This document shows, piece after piece, positions 29,901-38,371 of a stretch of 64,000 bases of DNA. The position numbers and the translations under genes were made by a program. This stretch comes from Belliella baltica DSM 15883. Its GTDB lineage: Bacteria; Bacteroidota; Bacteroidia; Cytophagales; Cyclobacteriaceae. The stretch is from NCBI RefSeq assembly GCF_000265405.1, contig NC_018010.1, positions 2,749,501 through 2,813,500 of the forward strand. Direction: 5' to 3'. The notes beneath the pieces are model-generated. The model worked only from the letters and a program-made list of their open reading frames with translations. It was not told the DNA's origin and searched no databases. How positions within the stretch are numbered: position 1 is the stretch's first letter; the number at the start of each line of letters is the position of its first letter.

Positions 29901-30040
29901 AAATCTTCTTTTTTGCTGTTGGTTACTTCTAAATAAGCTTTATTCGCAGCAAGTAAAGTGAACTTTGGTTCATCTTTTAAAATCAACAAGGAGGGAAGCG
30001 GTGAGGCTTCGAAAATTTTTAGATTAAGACTATTGTTCAT
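26963..30040 (-). CDS. multi-PAS/GAF sensor histidine kinase (cytosolic)
   Basis: 1025 residues, no membrane helix. Domain order: three PAS domains (residues ~10-380, e.g. EYRFVKKNGEVIWMSDVVS), GAF-like (395-545, including LLYIEELQKHKSVARSEFLIK and AICYPVRFDGKVIAGILL), two PAS (545-790), His box SHDLQEPLRMVTSF near 813, and HATPase with NFISNGLKYQ, DNGIGIA and GTGIGLAICKK. The start ATG overlaps the upstream kinase stop (TAATG), so translation is coupled. Its likely partner is one of the Rcp1-like receivers. Signal unknown. Confidence 0.9.
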   Translation of the reverse strand: MNNSLNLKIFEASPLPSLLILKDEPKFTLLAANKAYLEVTNSKKEDLIGKGLFEAFPAEVNEAEGDAEKLLSAIQKVIDTKQAYKAPVQKYKIPVRGTEEYLDIYWDPMFTPIFDEKGEISHILHTTEDITSTVLVEKDLESSNQKWDDLIFTIDGIFWEAKINPLQFTFVSPQAKEMLGYDTEEWKALGFWESKIYKDDKNFTINYCENQVQKGLNHNFEYRFVKKNGEVIWMSDVVSVIKEDGKPKLLRGIMTNINDRKNAEKERDKNRSKLENILDRSLDVICTIDQNGFFRDMSSASINIWGYQPQEMIGRKFMDFVHEEDKEKTKKAAEEIMNGLNMTNFENKYHRKDGSIVPIVWSAKFDSRDQIMYCVAKDGTEKQKLEDKNKLRLAINSIFTEDLDLNHIASKSLKLFLKYSQLDYAELWMLSLDNKSMILEAYDGPEHIKPKREIREYNGKVGLMSEISKREDLLYIEELQKHKSVARSEFLIKHNFKSAICYPVRFDGKVIAGILLCSIDKIVDLKDIPTLDIEFLVQLGSMIKRKKAEYELNLFFDLSPDLLCIAGFDGYFKKINQSFVKTLGYTEEEILSISYNDFTHPEDKGSTQSTVKKLSDGNNITYYESRYKTKSGKYIWLAWTSTPLLEEGLIFAIAKDITERKKQEEALKVSNKKVFEILESIQDGFCALDQDWKVTYWNTEAEKLLLKKRELILGKNIWEAFPEALNLNFYSYLDQTMKEQKPIRFEEYFSPLNLWLDLSAFPSEDGITVYFRNINDRKAAEEQMLDLNLSLEHKAKELQESNAELEQFAFVASHDLQEPLRMVTSFLHQLKKKYSPVLDQKGLQYIHYASDGAVRMRQIILDLLDYSRVGRVEYQIEKINLNELMKEISRINHTVLEEKQALLTWDNLPEINGEKGPIFQLFQNFISNGLKYQKKSVNPKVHVSFRENREYWEFAVTDNGIGIATEYQSKIFEIFQRLHHKDEYSGTGIGLAICKKIIEKYGGKIKLESEVGTGSKFVFTIKKKI

Positions 30041-31002
30041 TACTGCGGACTATTTTTGGATTTTGGAAGAGTAAAATAAAATGTACTGCCATTTCCTTCA
30101 GAGGAATTTACCCAAATTTTCCCATCTAAATTGAGGATTATTTTTTTAGAAATGGCCAGGCCCATTCCGGTGCCTTGAAATTCATCTTGGGTATGCAGTC
30201 GTTTGAAAATATTAAAAATTTGTTCTTGATATTTTGGATTAATTCCTATCCCATTGTCTTTGATAGAAAATTGATAAGTGTCTGATTTATTCTCAAAACC
30301 AATATGGATTTTTGGAATGGTGTCTTCTTTGTGGTATGTCAGTGCATTTGATAGCAAGTTTTGAAAAACTTGTATTAGTTGAATTTTCTTCCCCTTGATT
30401 TCAGGCATATTCTCCCAAGTGATCACTGCTTTTTTTTCATGAATTGTTCTTTGATGGGAAGCTACTACTTTTTCCATCAGCTCGTTGAGGTTGATCGTGA
30501 CGGTACTCTCTTCAATATTTACTGCTTCGGCAAAGTCCAAAAGATCAAGAATGATTCTTTTCATCCTTTCAGCCCCATCTAGTGCAAACTTGATGTAGCG
30601 CCTTCCTTTTTGGTCTAATTCTTCATTATGTTTTTGCTGAAGTTGCCCCATAAAGCTCGAAACCATTCTCAAAGGCTCTTGCAAATCATGAGAAGCTACA
30701 TAAACCATTTGTTCCAAATCTCTATTTGAATTTTCAAGTTTCCTAGACTGTTGATTCAGCTTTTTATTGAGTAATTCTAATTGTTCGATTTTCTCAGATA
30801 AGTTTGAGTAAAATTTATTTACCAAAAGAAATAAAAGAACAGCTGTGATAGTCACATAAGAAATTCCTTTTATGGATTGATAGCTTGTTGATTTTTCCAA
30901 GCCAGTAGATTCAAGAATAAAATCTAGAAGGAGGTCACTGGTTAAAATCCAAATCACACCTATGAACAAATAAATTAGCGCAATTTTAAAGCCTGGCTTC
31001 AT
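30040..31002 (-). CDS. membrane sensor histidine kinase, short
   Basis: 320 residues. Two N-terminal membrane helices (IALIYLFIGVIWILTSDLLL and SYVTITAVLLFLLVNKFY) with a very short periplasmic loop, a coiled coil, His box SHDLQEPLRMVSSF near 103, and a complete HATPase (NLLSNALTYHK, DNGIGI, GTGMGLA). No sensory domain, so it may sense the membrane or partner proteins. Its ATG overlaps the old TGA of the upstream kinase (ATGA), showing the three kinase genes were one coupled operon. Confidence 0.9.
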   Translation of the reverse strand: MKPGFKIALIYLFIGVIWILTSDLLLDFILESTGLEKSTSYQSIKGISYVTITAVLLFLLVNKFYSNLSEKIEQLELLNKKLNQQSRKLENSNRDLEQMVYVASHDLQEPLRMVSSFMGQLQQKHNEELDQKGRRYIKFALDGAERMKRIILDLLDFAEAVNIEESTVTINLNELMEKVVASHQRTIHEKKAVITWENMPEIKGKKIQLIQVFQNLLSNALTYHKEDTIPKIHIGFENKSDTYQFSIKDNGIGINPKYQEQIFNIFKRLHTQDEFQGTGMGLAISKKIILNLDGKIWVNSSEGNGSTFYFTLPKSKNSPQ

Positions 31003-33045
31003 TTTACTTCTTTGATTTTTGGAATGGTAAAAAAGAAGGTACTACCAATTGATTATCCTTCTATTGAGAATGATGATATTTTTGAGAATTTGATCTACAG
31101 CTACTTCTTCTTCCTTTTCGTGGTAATTTCCAACTCTAGAGTATTCTAAAAGGTCTAGGATGATTTGTCTCATCCTTTTTGCTCCATCAGTAGCAAAGAA
31201 GATGTATTTTTGAGCTTTTTCGTCAAGAACATTTCGATACTTGACTTCAAGCTGATTGAGAAATCCTGTAATCATGCGAAGTGGTTCTTGCAAATCATGT
31301 GATGCTACATAAGCGAATTGCTCTAATTCAGTATTGGAAATTTCTAGTTTGCGAGCTCTGATAGCCAATTCTTGGCTAAGTTGTAAAAGTTCTCTTTCGT
31401 TGGATTTTGATTTGGTGATGTCTTTCATCGCTACGACAGCACCGAGATTTTTCCCCTCTAAAGAAGTAATCGGAGTTCCAGTTGCCAAGACTGTTCTTTC
31501 AGACTCTCCTTGAGGTATGATTTTGAATTCTTCTTCGATGATTTTTTCTCCTCGAAATGCCCTATAAAGTGGTATTTCTTCTTTGCGTAGGAGTGTTTTA
31601 CCATCTTTGTGATAAAGGTCATAAGTTTCACCCCAATTTTCAGGCATGGTTTCTTTGACTTCCATCCCATGGATTTCTCTTGCTGCACGATTTGAAATAA
31701 TGATTTTTCCATTTTCATCACAAGCTACGATGGCTTCAGAGAGACTTTCCATCAGAGATTTTAAAAATTCTCTTTCGTTCTCTAATTCTTTCTCAGCTAA
31801 TTTTTTGGCAGTTATATCTTGTGTTGCTCCGATCATTCTCAGAGCTTTACCATCCTGATCTCTGATTATAATTCCTTTGTCTAAAACATAGGCATATTTT
31901 CCATTCGCCTTTTTGAATCGAAAAGTAGATTCCCAAAATTCGTCTGTACCATTTTGGAAAGACAGCATTGCCCGCTCTACCTCTGGATAGTCTTCTGCAT
32001 GGATCTGACTGATCCAAAAATCTTTATTATTGGTGTATTTGTCTATCCGATGTCCGAAAAGTTTCTCAAAATTAGAAGAACGAAATACGTGCCCTGATGT
32101 CAAATCCCAGTCCCAAATTGCATCTGAAGTTGCAATCGACGCATACTCAAAGCGTTGATTACTTTCTTTTAATTCTCGTGTTCTATCATCTAGCTTGTCG
32201 TTCAGGATGGAAGGGAGCTTTGTTAAGTAATAGGCAATAAACCCTAAAACAGCGGAAAGAACTACACGCAAGATCAAAAAAGGCAAGACTTCTCTAAAAG
32301 CGGTAGATTCTTTGAGTTGAACAGAGATTTTCCAATCTCCTTCTTTCAAGGTAAAAGAATCCTCGAATCCTGTATAATCATCAGTAGCAGGGGGAAGGAA
32401 AAGCTCTTCTTTACCTGTAATATTATTTATTTTTGAAAATTGGACATAAAATGGATTATCTGCAGAAGTATCAATATTTGATAGCTTCAAAAATGAATCA
32501 AATTTCATAATTACAGCAGCAAAACCCCAAAACTCATTATTTTTAAAAATTGGATTTCTACCCACTATTCCTATTCCTCCTTGCTTCAACTTGAGTGGCC
32601 CTGCAAAATAAAGTTGTCTTTTTTCAATGGATTTTAGAGCTTCGTCTCTAAGATTTGGCTCTGCCAAAATATCATAGCCAATGACGTTTTCGTTGCCTTC
32701 TAAAGGATAAGTGAATTTGATTTTTCCACCTTCCACAAGTTGAATTGCATCGATGAACCTGTTTGTCTCTAGAAGCTCTGCAGCGATGGTATCAAAGCCT
32801 TCATCAATACCATAATTTTCTTCAATATATTTGAGAACTTTGGTAGTGGAAATGCTACTTGCGATAGCATTAGAAATTTGTTTTTGAATAAGATTACTAT
32901 AATCTTTTACCCTTTGGTTTTCATTGCTGATTTTTAAGTCATATTCTTTGACTGTAAAGTATTGCAATCCAGTGATAAGTACAAAAACCAAAATACCTGA
33001 GAGTAGGGGGTATTTATAAAAAATGTTTCTGCTTTTTGATTTCAT
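30999..33045 (-). pseudogene. CHASE-like/PAS histidine kinase with ATPase domain deleted
   Basis: Start taken at ATG 33045 (the frame is open 33 codons further but that part looks spurious). Order: membrane helix (YPLLSGILVFVLITGLQYF), a periplasmic CHASE-like sensor, second helix (VVLSAVLGFIAYYL), two PAS domains, and the His box SHDLQEPLRMITGF. The frame then ends as ILNRRIINW at a TAG (31042). Yet GSTFFFTIPKIKEVK, the normal kinase C-terminus, follows in another frame and ends in a TGA overlapping the next ATG. About 115-120 residues covering the whole HATPase have been removed by a deletion near 31049-31053. Confidence 0.85.
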
Positions 33046-33115
33046 GAAATAATATTTAGCTATTCGTATGAATTTACAAAACCATCTATGGTCAAATATA
33101 AGTTTTAATTTAATG

Positions 33116-36100
33116 CTATTTAGGTATAGTAAAATAAAAAACACTTCCCTTACCTATATCTGATTCGACCCATATTTTTCCACCTAAATTTTGTACTATT
33201 TTTTGGCAGATCGCTAGACCTAATCCTGTTCCTTCATATTCTGCTTTGGTATGCAGTCTTTGGAAGATTGTGAAGACTTTTACTAGATATTCCTTTTCGA
33301 TTCCTATCCCATTATCCGAAATTGAAAAAAGCCAATTCGTTCCTTGATCTTCAGCTTTGATTTTGATTATAGGTTTTTGATTTGGCTTTTGATATTTCAG
33401 AGCATTATTGATGATGTTTTGAAAGATTTGTTGCAAAGGAGTTTTTTGAGCATAAACTATTGGCATGGATTCAAAACTTACCTGAGCTTCTTTTTCTTCA
33501 ATCAGTCGGCTATTGAGGATTAGAATATTTTCTAGGATTTCGTTGATGTCAATATTTTGTTCATTTTCTTTGATTCTTCCCACTCTTGAAAAATCTAATA
33601 GATCCAAGATGATTTGCCTCATCCTAGTGGCACCATCAGTTGCAAAGTAGATGTACTTTTTCCCTTTTTCATCTAAAATATCTTCATATTTTTTTTGAAG
33701 TTGAGAAAGGAATCCGGTTATCATCCTCAGAGGTTCTTGCAAATCATGAGAAGCGACATAAGCAAATTGCTCTAAGTCAGCATTAGAGGTTTCCAAGTCT
33801 TTTGCTCTTCGAATGAGTTGAGTGCTTAGGTTGAGGAGCTCTTGTTCATCATTTTTTCTTGCGGTGATATCTTGTGTAGCACCGATCATTCGAATTGGCT
33901 TATTGTTACTATCTCTTAATAATATCCCTTTATCTAGAACGATAGCATACTCACCATTGCTTTTTATTAATCTAAATTCAGATTCCCAAAGCTCTTGGTC
34001 ACTGTCAAGAAACTTGTTTAAACTTCTAGAAATGCCCCTTCTATCATCTGGATGAATGAGTTGAAGCCAATACTTATTGTTGGAAGAAAACTTGTCAATT
34101 TCATGCCCGAAGATGGTTTTGAAGTTTTCCGCTCTGATGACCGTGTTAGTTTCTAAATTCCAATCCCATATGGTATCAGAAGTTGCTTTTGTAGCGATTT
34201 CATATCTTAAATTACTTTGTATTAAAGCATCAGTTGCTGATTTAGCCTCTGAGATATCTATGTTGAATCTAAAAATTTGGGTTGGTCTATTTGGAATCTC
34301 GATCAATGTGTAATTCACAAATACAGGCACAATCGACCCATCTTTTTTCTTATGAATTTCTTCTCTTGACTTGAGGTTTTGGCCAGTTTGAATCATGCTT
34401 TTTAATTCAATCATCAAATTTGACTTTTGATTATCCAAAGCCGTAAGGTCTGAGATGATTTCTCCTACAGCTTCTTTTTCGCTGTAGCCATAAAGCTTTT
34501 CACTTGACTTGTTCCAATATACTACTTGACCATTTTCATCTAAACCTTGTACGGCCAAATGACTGACATTATCAAAGAGGTTTTTGAAGATTTGTTCTTT
34601 TTCTTTAGCAATTTTTTCATTCCTAACTTGTTCGGTAATGTCTTTAAATACCCCGATCATTCGGCTTGGTATTCCACTTTCATTTAGCTCAACAGTTCCT
34701 TCAGATTTTATATGTTTGATGATTCCTTCTGGAGTGATGATTCTTTTTTCTAATTCATAATCTCCTCCTTTTTCTATTGCATCTTGATAGATTTTGAGTG
34801 CATACTCTTTGTCATCAGGGTGAATTAGGCTTATTCGCAAGTCAAATGAAGCTCGATGGGTATCTTTATCTAATCCACAAATTCTATAAAATTCATCGGA
34901 CCAAACCGACTCTTTGGTGAGGAGGTTGAACTCTGAGCTTCCCACTTTAGATATGGCTTCAGTTCTTTTAAGTAGATCTGAGGTTCTTTTTTGTTCTTTA
35001 AGTAGAAAATACTGCTGAGTTATGTTTTGAAGTGTACCAAATAATTTCAATGTTTTATTATTGTAAACTATAGGTTTACAGGTGATTCTTACCCAAATGG
35101 AATCGTCATTGGTATTATGTCCTTGTATTTCCAGATCAAAAGCTTCACCTTTTTCTAGAGCATCTTTCATGGCTTTGTCTAAGATGACTTTTGCTTCATC
35201 TTTAAACATATTTGAAGAAAATGAGTAAAGATTTTCTGTCAATTTGGGTATTTCAAAAATATTTTTGGCCTCTTCTGAAAGCGCAAAAACCCCAGTAATA
35301 TTGTCATATTCCCATCCACCAACAAGGGCAGAATCTGATGATTTTTGTAAGATGTTTTTATATTTCTTGTTTTCAGTAATATCTCTAACTGATGTTACTT
35401 TGTAGCGAGATCCATCTTCATAAATAAGTAGCCTTGGACTCGCAAAAATATCGATCAAGGCACCATTCTTTCTTTTTGCAATCCATTCTTTGCTCATTTC
35501 TTCTTTGCCAAAAATAAAGTCGTCATGAAGTTTTTCGAGCTCTTCTCTATTTTCGGATGGGACTACTTTTGTGAAATGCTGTCCAAGTAATTCCTCTTTG
35601 CTGTAACCATAAATCTTACAATATTCGTCGTTGACTTCGATAAATTTGCCTGATGAATCTGTAATGCAAATGCCTGTGCCATTGGCGTTAAATACAGAGG
35701 TGAGTAGCTTTTCAGATTTATTGAGTTTTGCTGAAACTTCAATTTTTTCAGTGATGTCTATCAGTCCAATAGATATAATCTTTACTTGTCCAGTATGATC
35801 TTGAACGGGAGTAATCGAGTACTCAAACCAATATTCTATTTTATCAACACTAGATTCTTTGAGCTGTTTTTTGATGGTTTTTCCTTTGAAAGCTTCTCTA
35901 ATTTGCTTGATAAAGTTTTCGAGGTTTTCTTCTGAAATAAGGTCTAGGATAGTTTCACCTTTCTTTATGTTCGCTTTTCTCAGCTTATTCCAAAGGTCAT
36001 TCGCAATTTGATTCCATTCAATTACAGCGTATGCATCATCGATTAGTAAAAATGCTTGAAGAGAATTATTCAACAAAGCTTTGAGGTTGTATTCTTTTTC

Positions 36101-38287
36101 GAGAAGTTCTCGTTCTTTAAGTTCTAAGGTTTCATGTGTGGATTTCAATTCTGAGTAAGCAATCTGAACTTCCTCGTAAGTAGATTGCAGTTCTTCATTG
36201 CTGGTTTCCAATTCTTCATTTGTCGATTGCAGTTCTTCATTGGTTGATTGCATTTCTTCATTGAGAGACTGCAGCTCTTCGTTGCTTGTTTCTATCTCTT
36301 CGATGTAGGTTTGAACTTGTTCTTTTGTAGCCAAAAGTTCATTTTCCAATTCAGCCACACGTTGATTTTCATTTTTACTATCATTTGTGACAATACCTTT
36401 GGACACATAATCTTCTAAGTCCAACTGTTCAAAAATCACAAGAAAGAGATCCTTGATTTTATGATTAAAAATCAAGGGCTTAGCAATTATTCTTACAAAA
36501 TAAGTCTTCTCAAAAAGTGTAAATCTTCTTATGCTGCTTTTTGTAACCTTTCTTTCTTTGATTGTATTTATTAAAATTGATCTTACCTCAATCTGAAGTT
36601 CTGAGTTGAGTAATTTGAAAAGGTTCAGGTTTGCTTTCCCAGAGGTAAGGCTGAGAAAAAGTCGGATATCACCATGAATCTCTTGAACTTCAAATTCATC
36701 ATTGACAATCACATAAGGATGTTCATACGTTTTAAAGATGGTTTCCTTGATCAAGTCATTAATTGTCACTAGAGATTCATTTGATTTACTTTCTAGTTGT
36801 TGACTATTGGTTTTTAAAATGGGATGGGATTGCAACTTCGATTTTCTCAAGCTTTCCCCAGGTTTTCTTTGATAGATTTTGTTTTTTCCATCCAAGGTTT
36901 GAAAGAGTTTTTCAAATTGGCCAACAGTTTCTGATTTGCCTAAAAATAGGAATCCTTTTGGAAGTAGGGAATAGTGGAAAAGGGGAATAAGATGATTTTG
37001 TAAATAATTATCGAAATAGATCAGGAGATTTCTACAAGAAATTAAATCCAATTTGAAAAAAGGTGGGTTTTTGATCAGGTTATGTTTGGAAAACAAGATC
37101 ATTCCACGGATATTTTTATTTATGGTAAATCCTTCCACATTTGGAGTGAAGTAAGTATCAAGAGTTTCTTTGGGAAGTTTAGATATTTTTTCTTCTGAAT
37201 AAATTCCTTTTCTGGCAAAGTCAATAGAGCGATCATCGATGTCTGTAGCAAAAATTTGAACAGGGATAGAGAGCCCTTTTTCACGAAGGATTTTGTCAAA
37301 TGTGATGGCAATTGAATAAGGTTCTTCACCTGTGGAACAGCCTGGTGTCCAAATTCTGATGGTGTCAGTTTTCGTTTTGCTAGCAATGATTTTTTTGATC
37401 TGCTCTTCCAATGCTAGAAAAGCGGATCGATCCCTAAAAAATGAAGTTACCCCTATCAAAATGGTATTAAACATTTCGTCCACTTCTTTAGGGTCATTTC
37501 TTAGTATCTGGAGATAATCTTCTAAATTATCTATATGGAAATTTGCTAATCTTTTGTTGAGTCTTCTACCGATAGTGGCAGGTTTGTAATTGGTAAAGTC
37601 GGTTCCTGTTCTGTCACTGAGGATTTGAAAAATTTTATTTAAAGTTCCTTCTGCCTCTAATGATTGCTGGATTTCATGATTTGGATTGATGATGTAATCT
37701 AGTATTTCTTCACCGATCTTATCAGGTGAAAGGATGGCGTCTACTACACCTGTGTTGATAGCCGAAATAGGCATCCCATCATATTTGGCTGTATGGGGTT
37801 CTTGAGCAATTACATAGCCTTTATTTTCTTTTACAACGAAGATTCCAGCGGCTCCATCAGAGCCTGTTCCAGATAAAATGACTGCAATTACATTCTCTTT
37901 AAAGTCTTTTGATAGAGACTTTAACAAGATATCAATGGAAGGTTTTGGACCAATTGCTGAAGAAGGTTTATTTAAAATAATTTTCCCCTTGTAAATAGTA
38001 ATTTCACTATCTGGTGGAGTAATGTATATTTTATTGCTTTCTAATTTATCTCCATGAATGGCTTCAGCAACTTCTAATTTGGTTTCTTTAGTCAAAAGAG
38101 ACACAAGCATGCTTTTGTGTGAAGGACTCAAATGCTGAGCGATGATCAAACAAACATTTTCAATAGGAGGGAGGTGCGACAAAAAATCCTGTAAAGCTTC
38201 CAAGCCACCTGCAGAAGCTCCAATTGCTATTACTTTCAGTACTTTTTTTTGAGGGATATTATTGGTGGGACGATTGTCGACTTTCAT
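33116..38287 (-). CDS. CheB-CheR-multi-PAS histidine kinase fusion
   Basis: 1723 residues. CheB methylesterase comes first (GASAGG Ser near 21, AQHLSP His, LSGTGSDGAAG Asp near 141). CheR methyltransferase follows (about 210-470, with IWTPGCSTGEEPYS, FATDIDDRSIDFA and SCRNLLIYF). A long coiled coil with NEELQSTNEEL repeats spans ~655-755, then about six PAS domains, His box SHDLQEPLRMITGF, and a complete HATPase (NIINNALKYQ, DNGIGI, GTGLGLAICQK). Such fusions are known, but here no chemoreceptor or other che genes are nearby, so the methyl-transfer targets are unclear. Probably cytosolic. Confidence 0.92.
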   Translation of the reverse strand: MKVDNRPTNNIPQKKVLKVIAIGASAGGLEALQDFLSHLPPIENVCLIIAQHLSPSHKSMLVSLLTKETKLEVAEAIHGDKLESNKIYITPPDSEITIYKGKIILNKPSSAIGPKPSIDILLKSLSKDFKENVIAVILSGTGSDGAAGIFVVKENKGYVIAQEPHTAKYDGMPISAINTGVVDAILSPDKIGEEILDYIINPNHEIQQSLEAEGTLNKIFQILSDRTGTDFTNYKPATIGRRLNKRLANFHIDNLEDYLQILRNDPKEVDEMFNTILIGVTSFFRDRSAFLALEEQIKKIIASKTKTDTIRIWTPGCSTGEEPYSIAITFDKILREKGLSIPVQIFATDIDDRSIDFARKGIYSEEKISKLPKETLDTYFTPNVEGFTINKNIRGMILFSKHNLIKNPPFFKLDLISCRNLLIYFDNYLQNHLIPLFHYSLLPKGFLFLGKSETVGQFEKLFQTLDGKNKIYQRKPGESLRKSKLQSHPILKTNSQQLESKSNESLVTINDLIKETIFKTYEHPYVIVNDEFEVQEIHGDIRLFLSLTSGKANLNLFKLLNSELQIEVRSILINTIKERKVTKSSIRRFTLFEKTYFVRIIAKPLIFNHKIKDLFLVIFEQLDLEDYVSKGIVTNDSKNENQRVAELENELLATKEQVQTYIEEIETSNEELQSLNEEMQSTNEELQSTNEELETSNEELQSTYEEVQIAYSELKSTHETLELKERELLEKEYNLKALLNNSLQAFLLIDDAYAVIEWNQIANDLWNKLRKANIKKGETILDLISEENLENFIKQIREAFKGKTIKKQLKESSVDKIEYWFEYSITPVQDHTGQVKIISIGLIDITEKIEVSAKLNKSEKLLTSVFNANGTGICITDSSGKFIEVNDEYCKIYGYSKEELLGQHFTKVVPSENREELEKLHDDFIFGKEEMSKEWIAKRKNGALIDIFASPRLLIYEDGSRYKVTSVRDITENKKYKNILQKSSDSALVGGWEYDNITGVFALSEEAKNIFEIPKLTENLYSFSSNMFKDEAKVILDKAMKDALEKGEAFDLEIQGHNTNDDSIWVRITCKPIVYNNKTLKLFGTLQNITQQYFLLKEQKRTSDLLKRTEAISKVGSSEFNLLTKESVWSDEFYRICGLDKDTHRASFDLRISLIHPDDKEYALKIYQDAIEKGGDYELEKRIITPEGIIKHIKSEGTVELNESGIPSRMIGVFKDITEQVRNEKIAKEKEQIFKNLFDNVSHLAVQGLDENGQVVYWNKSSEKLYGYSEKEAVGEIISDLTALDNQKSNLMIELKSMIQTGQNLKSREEIHKKKDGSIVPVFVNYTLIEIPNRPTQIFRFNIDISEAKSATDALIQSNLRYEIATKATSDTIWDWNLETNTVIRAENFKTIFGHEIDKFSSNNKYWLQLIHPDDRRGISRSLNKFLDSDQELWESEFRLIKSNGEYAIVLDKGILLRDSNNKPIRMIGATQDITARKNDEQELLNLSTQLIRRAKDLETSNADLEQFAYVASHDLQEPLRMITGFLSQLQKKYEDILDEKGKKYIYFATDGATRMRQIILDLLDFSRVGRIKENEQNIDINEILENILILNSRLIEEKEAQVSFESMPIVYAQKTPLQQIFQNIINNALKYQKPNQKPIIKIKAEDQGTNWLFSISDNGIGIEKEYLVKVFTIFQRLHTKAEYEGTGLGLAICQKIVQNLGGKIWVESDIGKGSVFYFTIPK
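36165..36300 (-). repeat. coding heptad repeat in the CheR/PAS linker
   Basis: About six near-copies of a 21-base unit encoding SNEELQS/TNEELQS in the coiled coil that links the CheR region to the PAS array. It is protein-level heptad periodicity, not a non-coding repeat. Confidence 0.7.
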
Positions 38288-38371
38288 TGAGATGTGGGAT
38301 ATTGCTTTTGATTGAAAGCTGGGCTGCTTAGGTTGTCAAAAGGTAAGCATTTATAAGAATTGAGCATATTT

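Noticed and set aside
36165..36300. 21-base direct repeats that could look like a small CRISPR or minisatellite
   Set aside because: They lie inside the CheB-CheR kinase frame, have no spacers and encode coiled-coil heptads.
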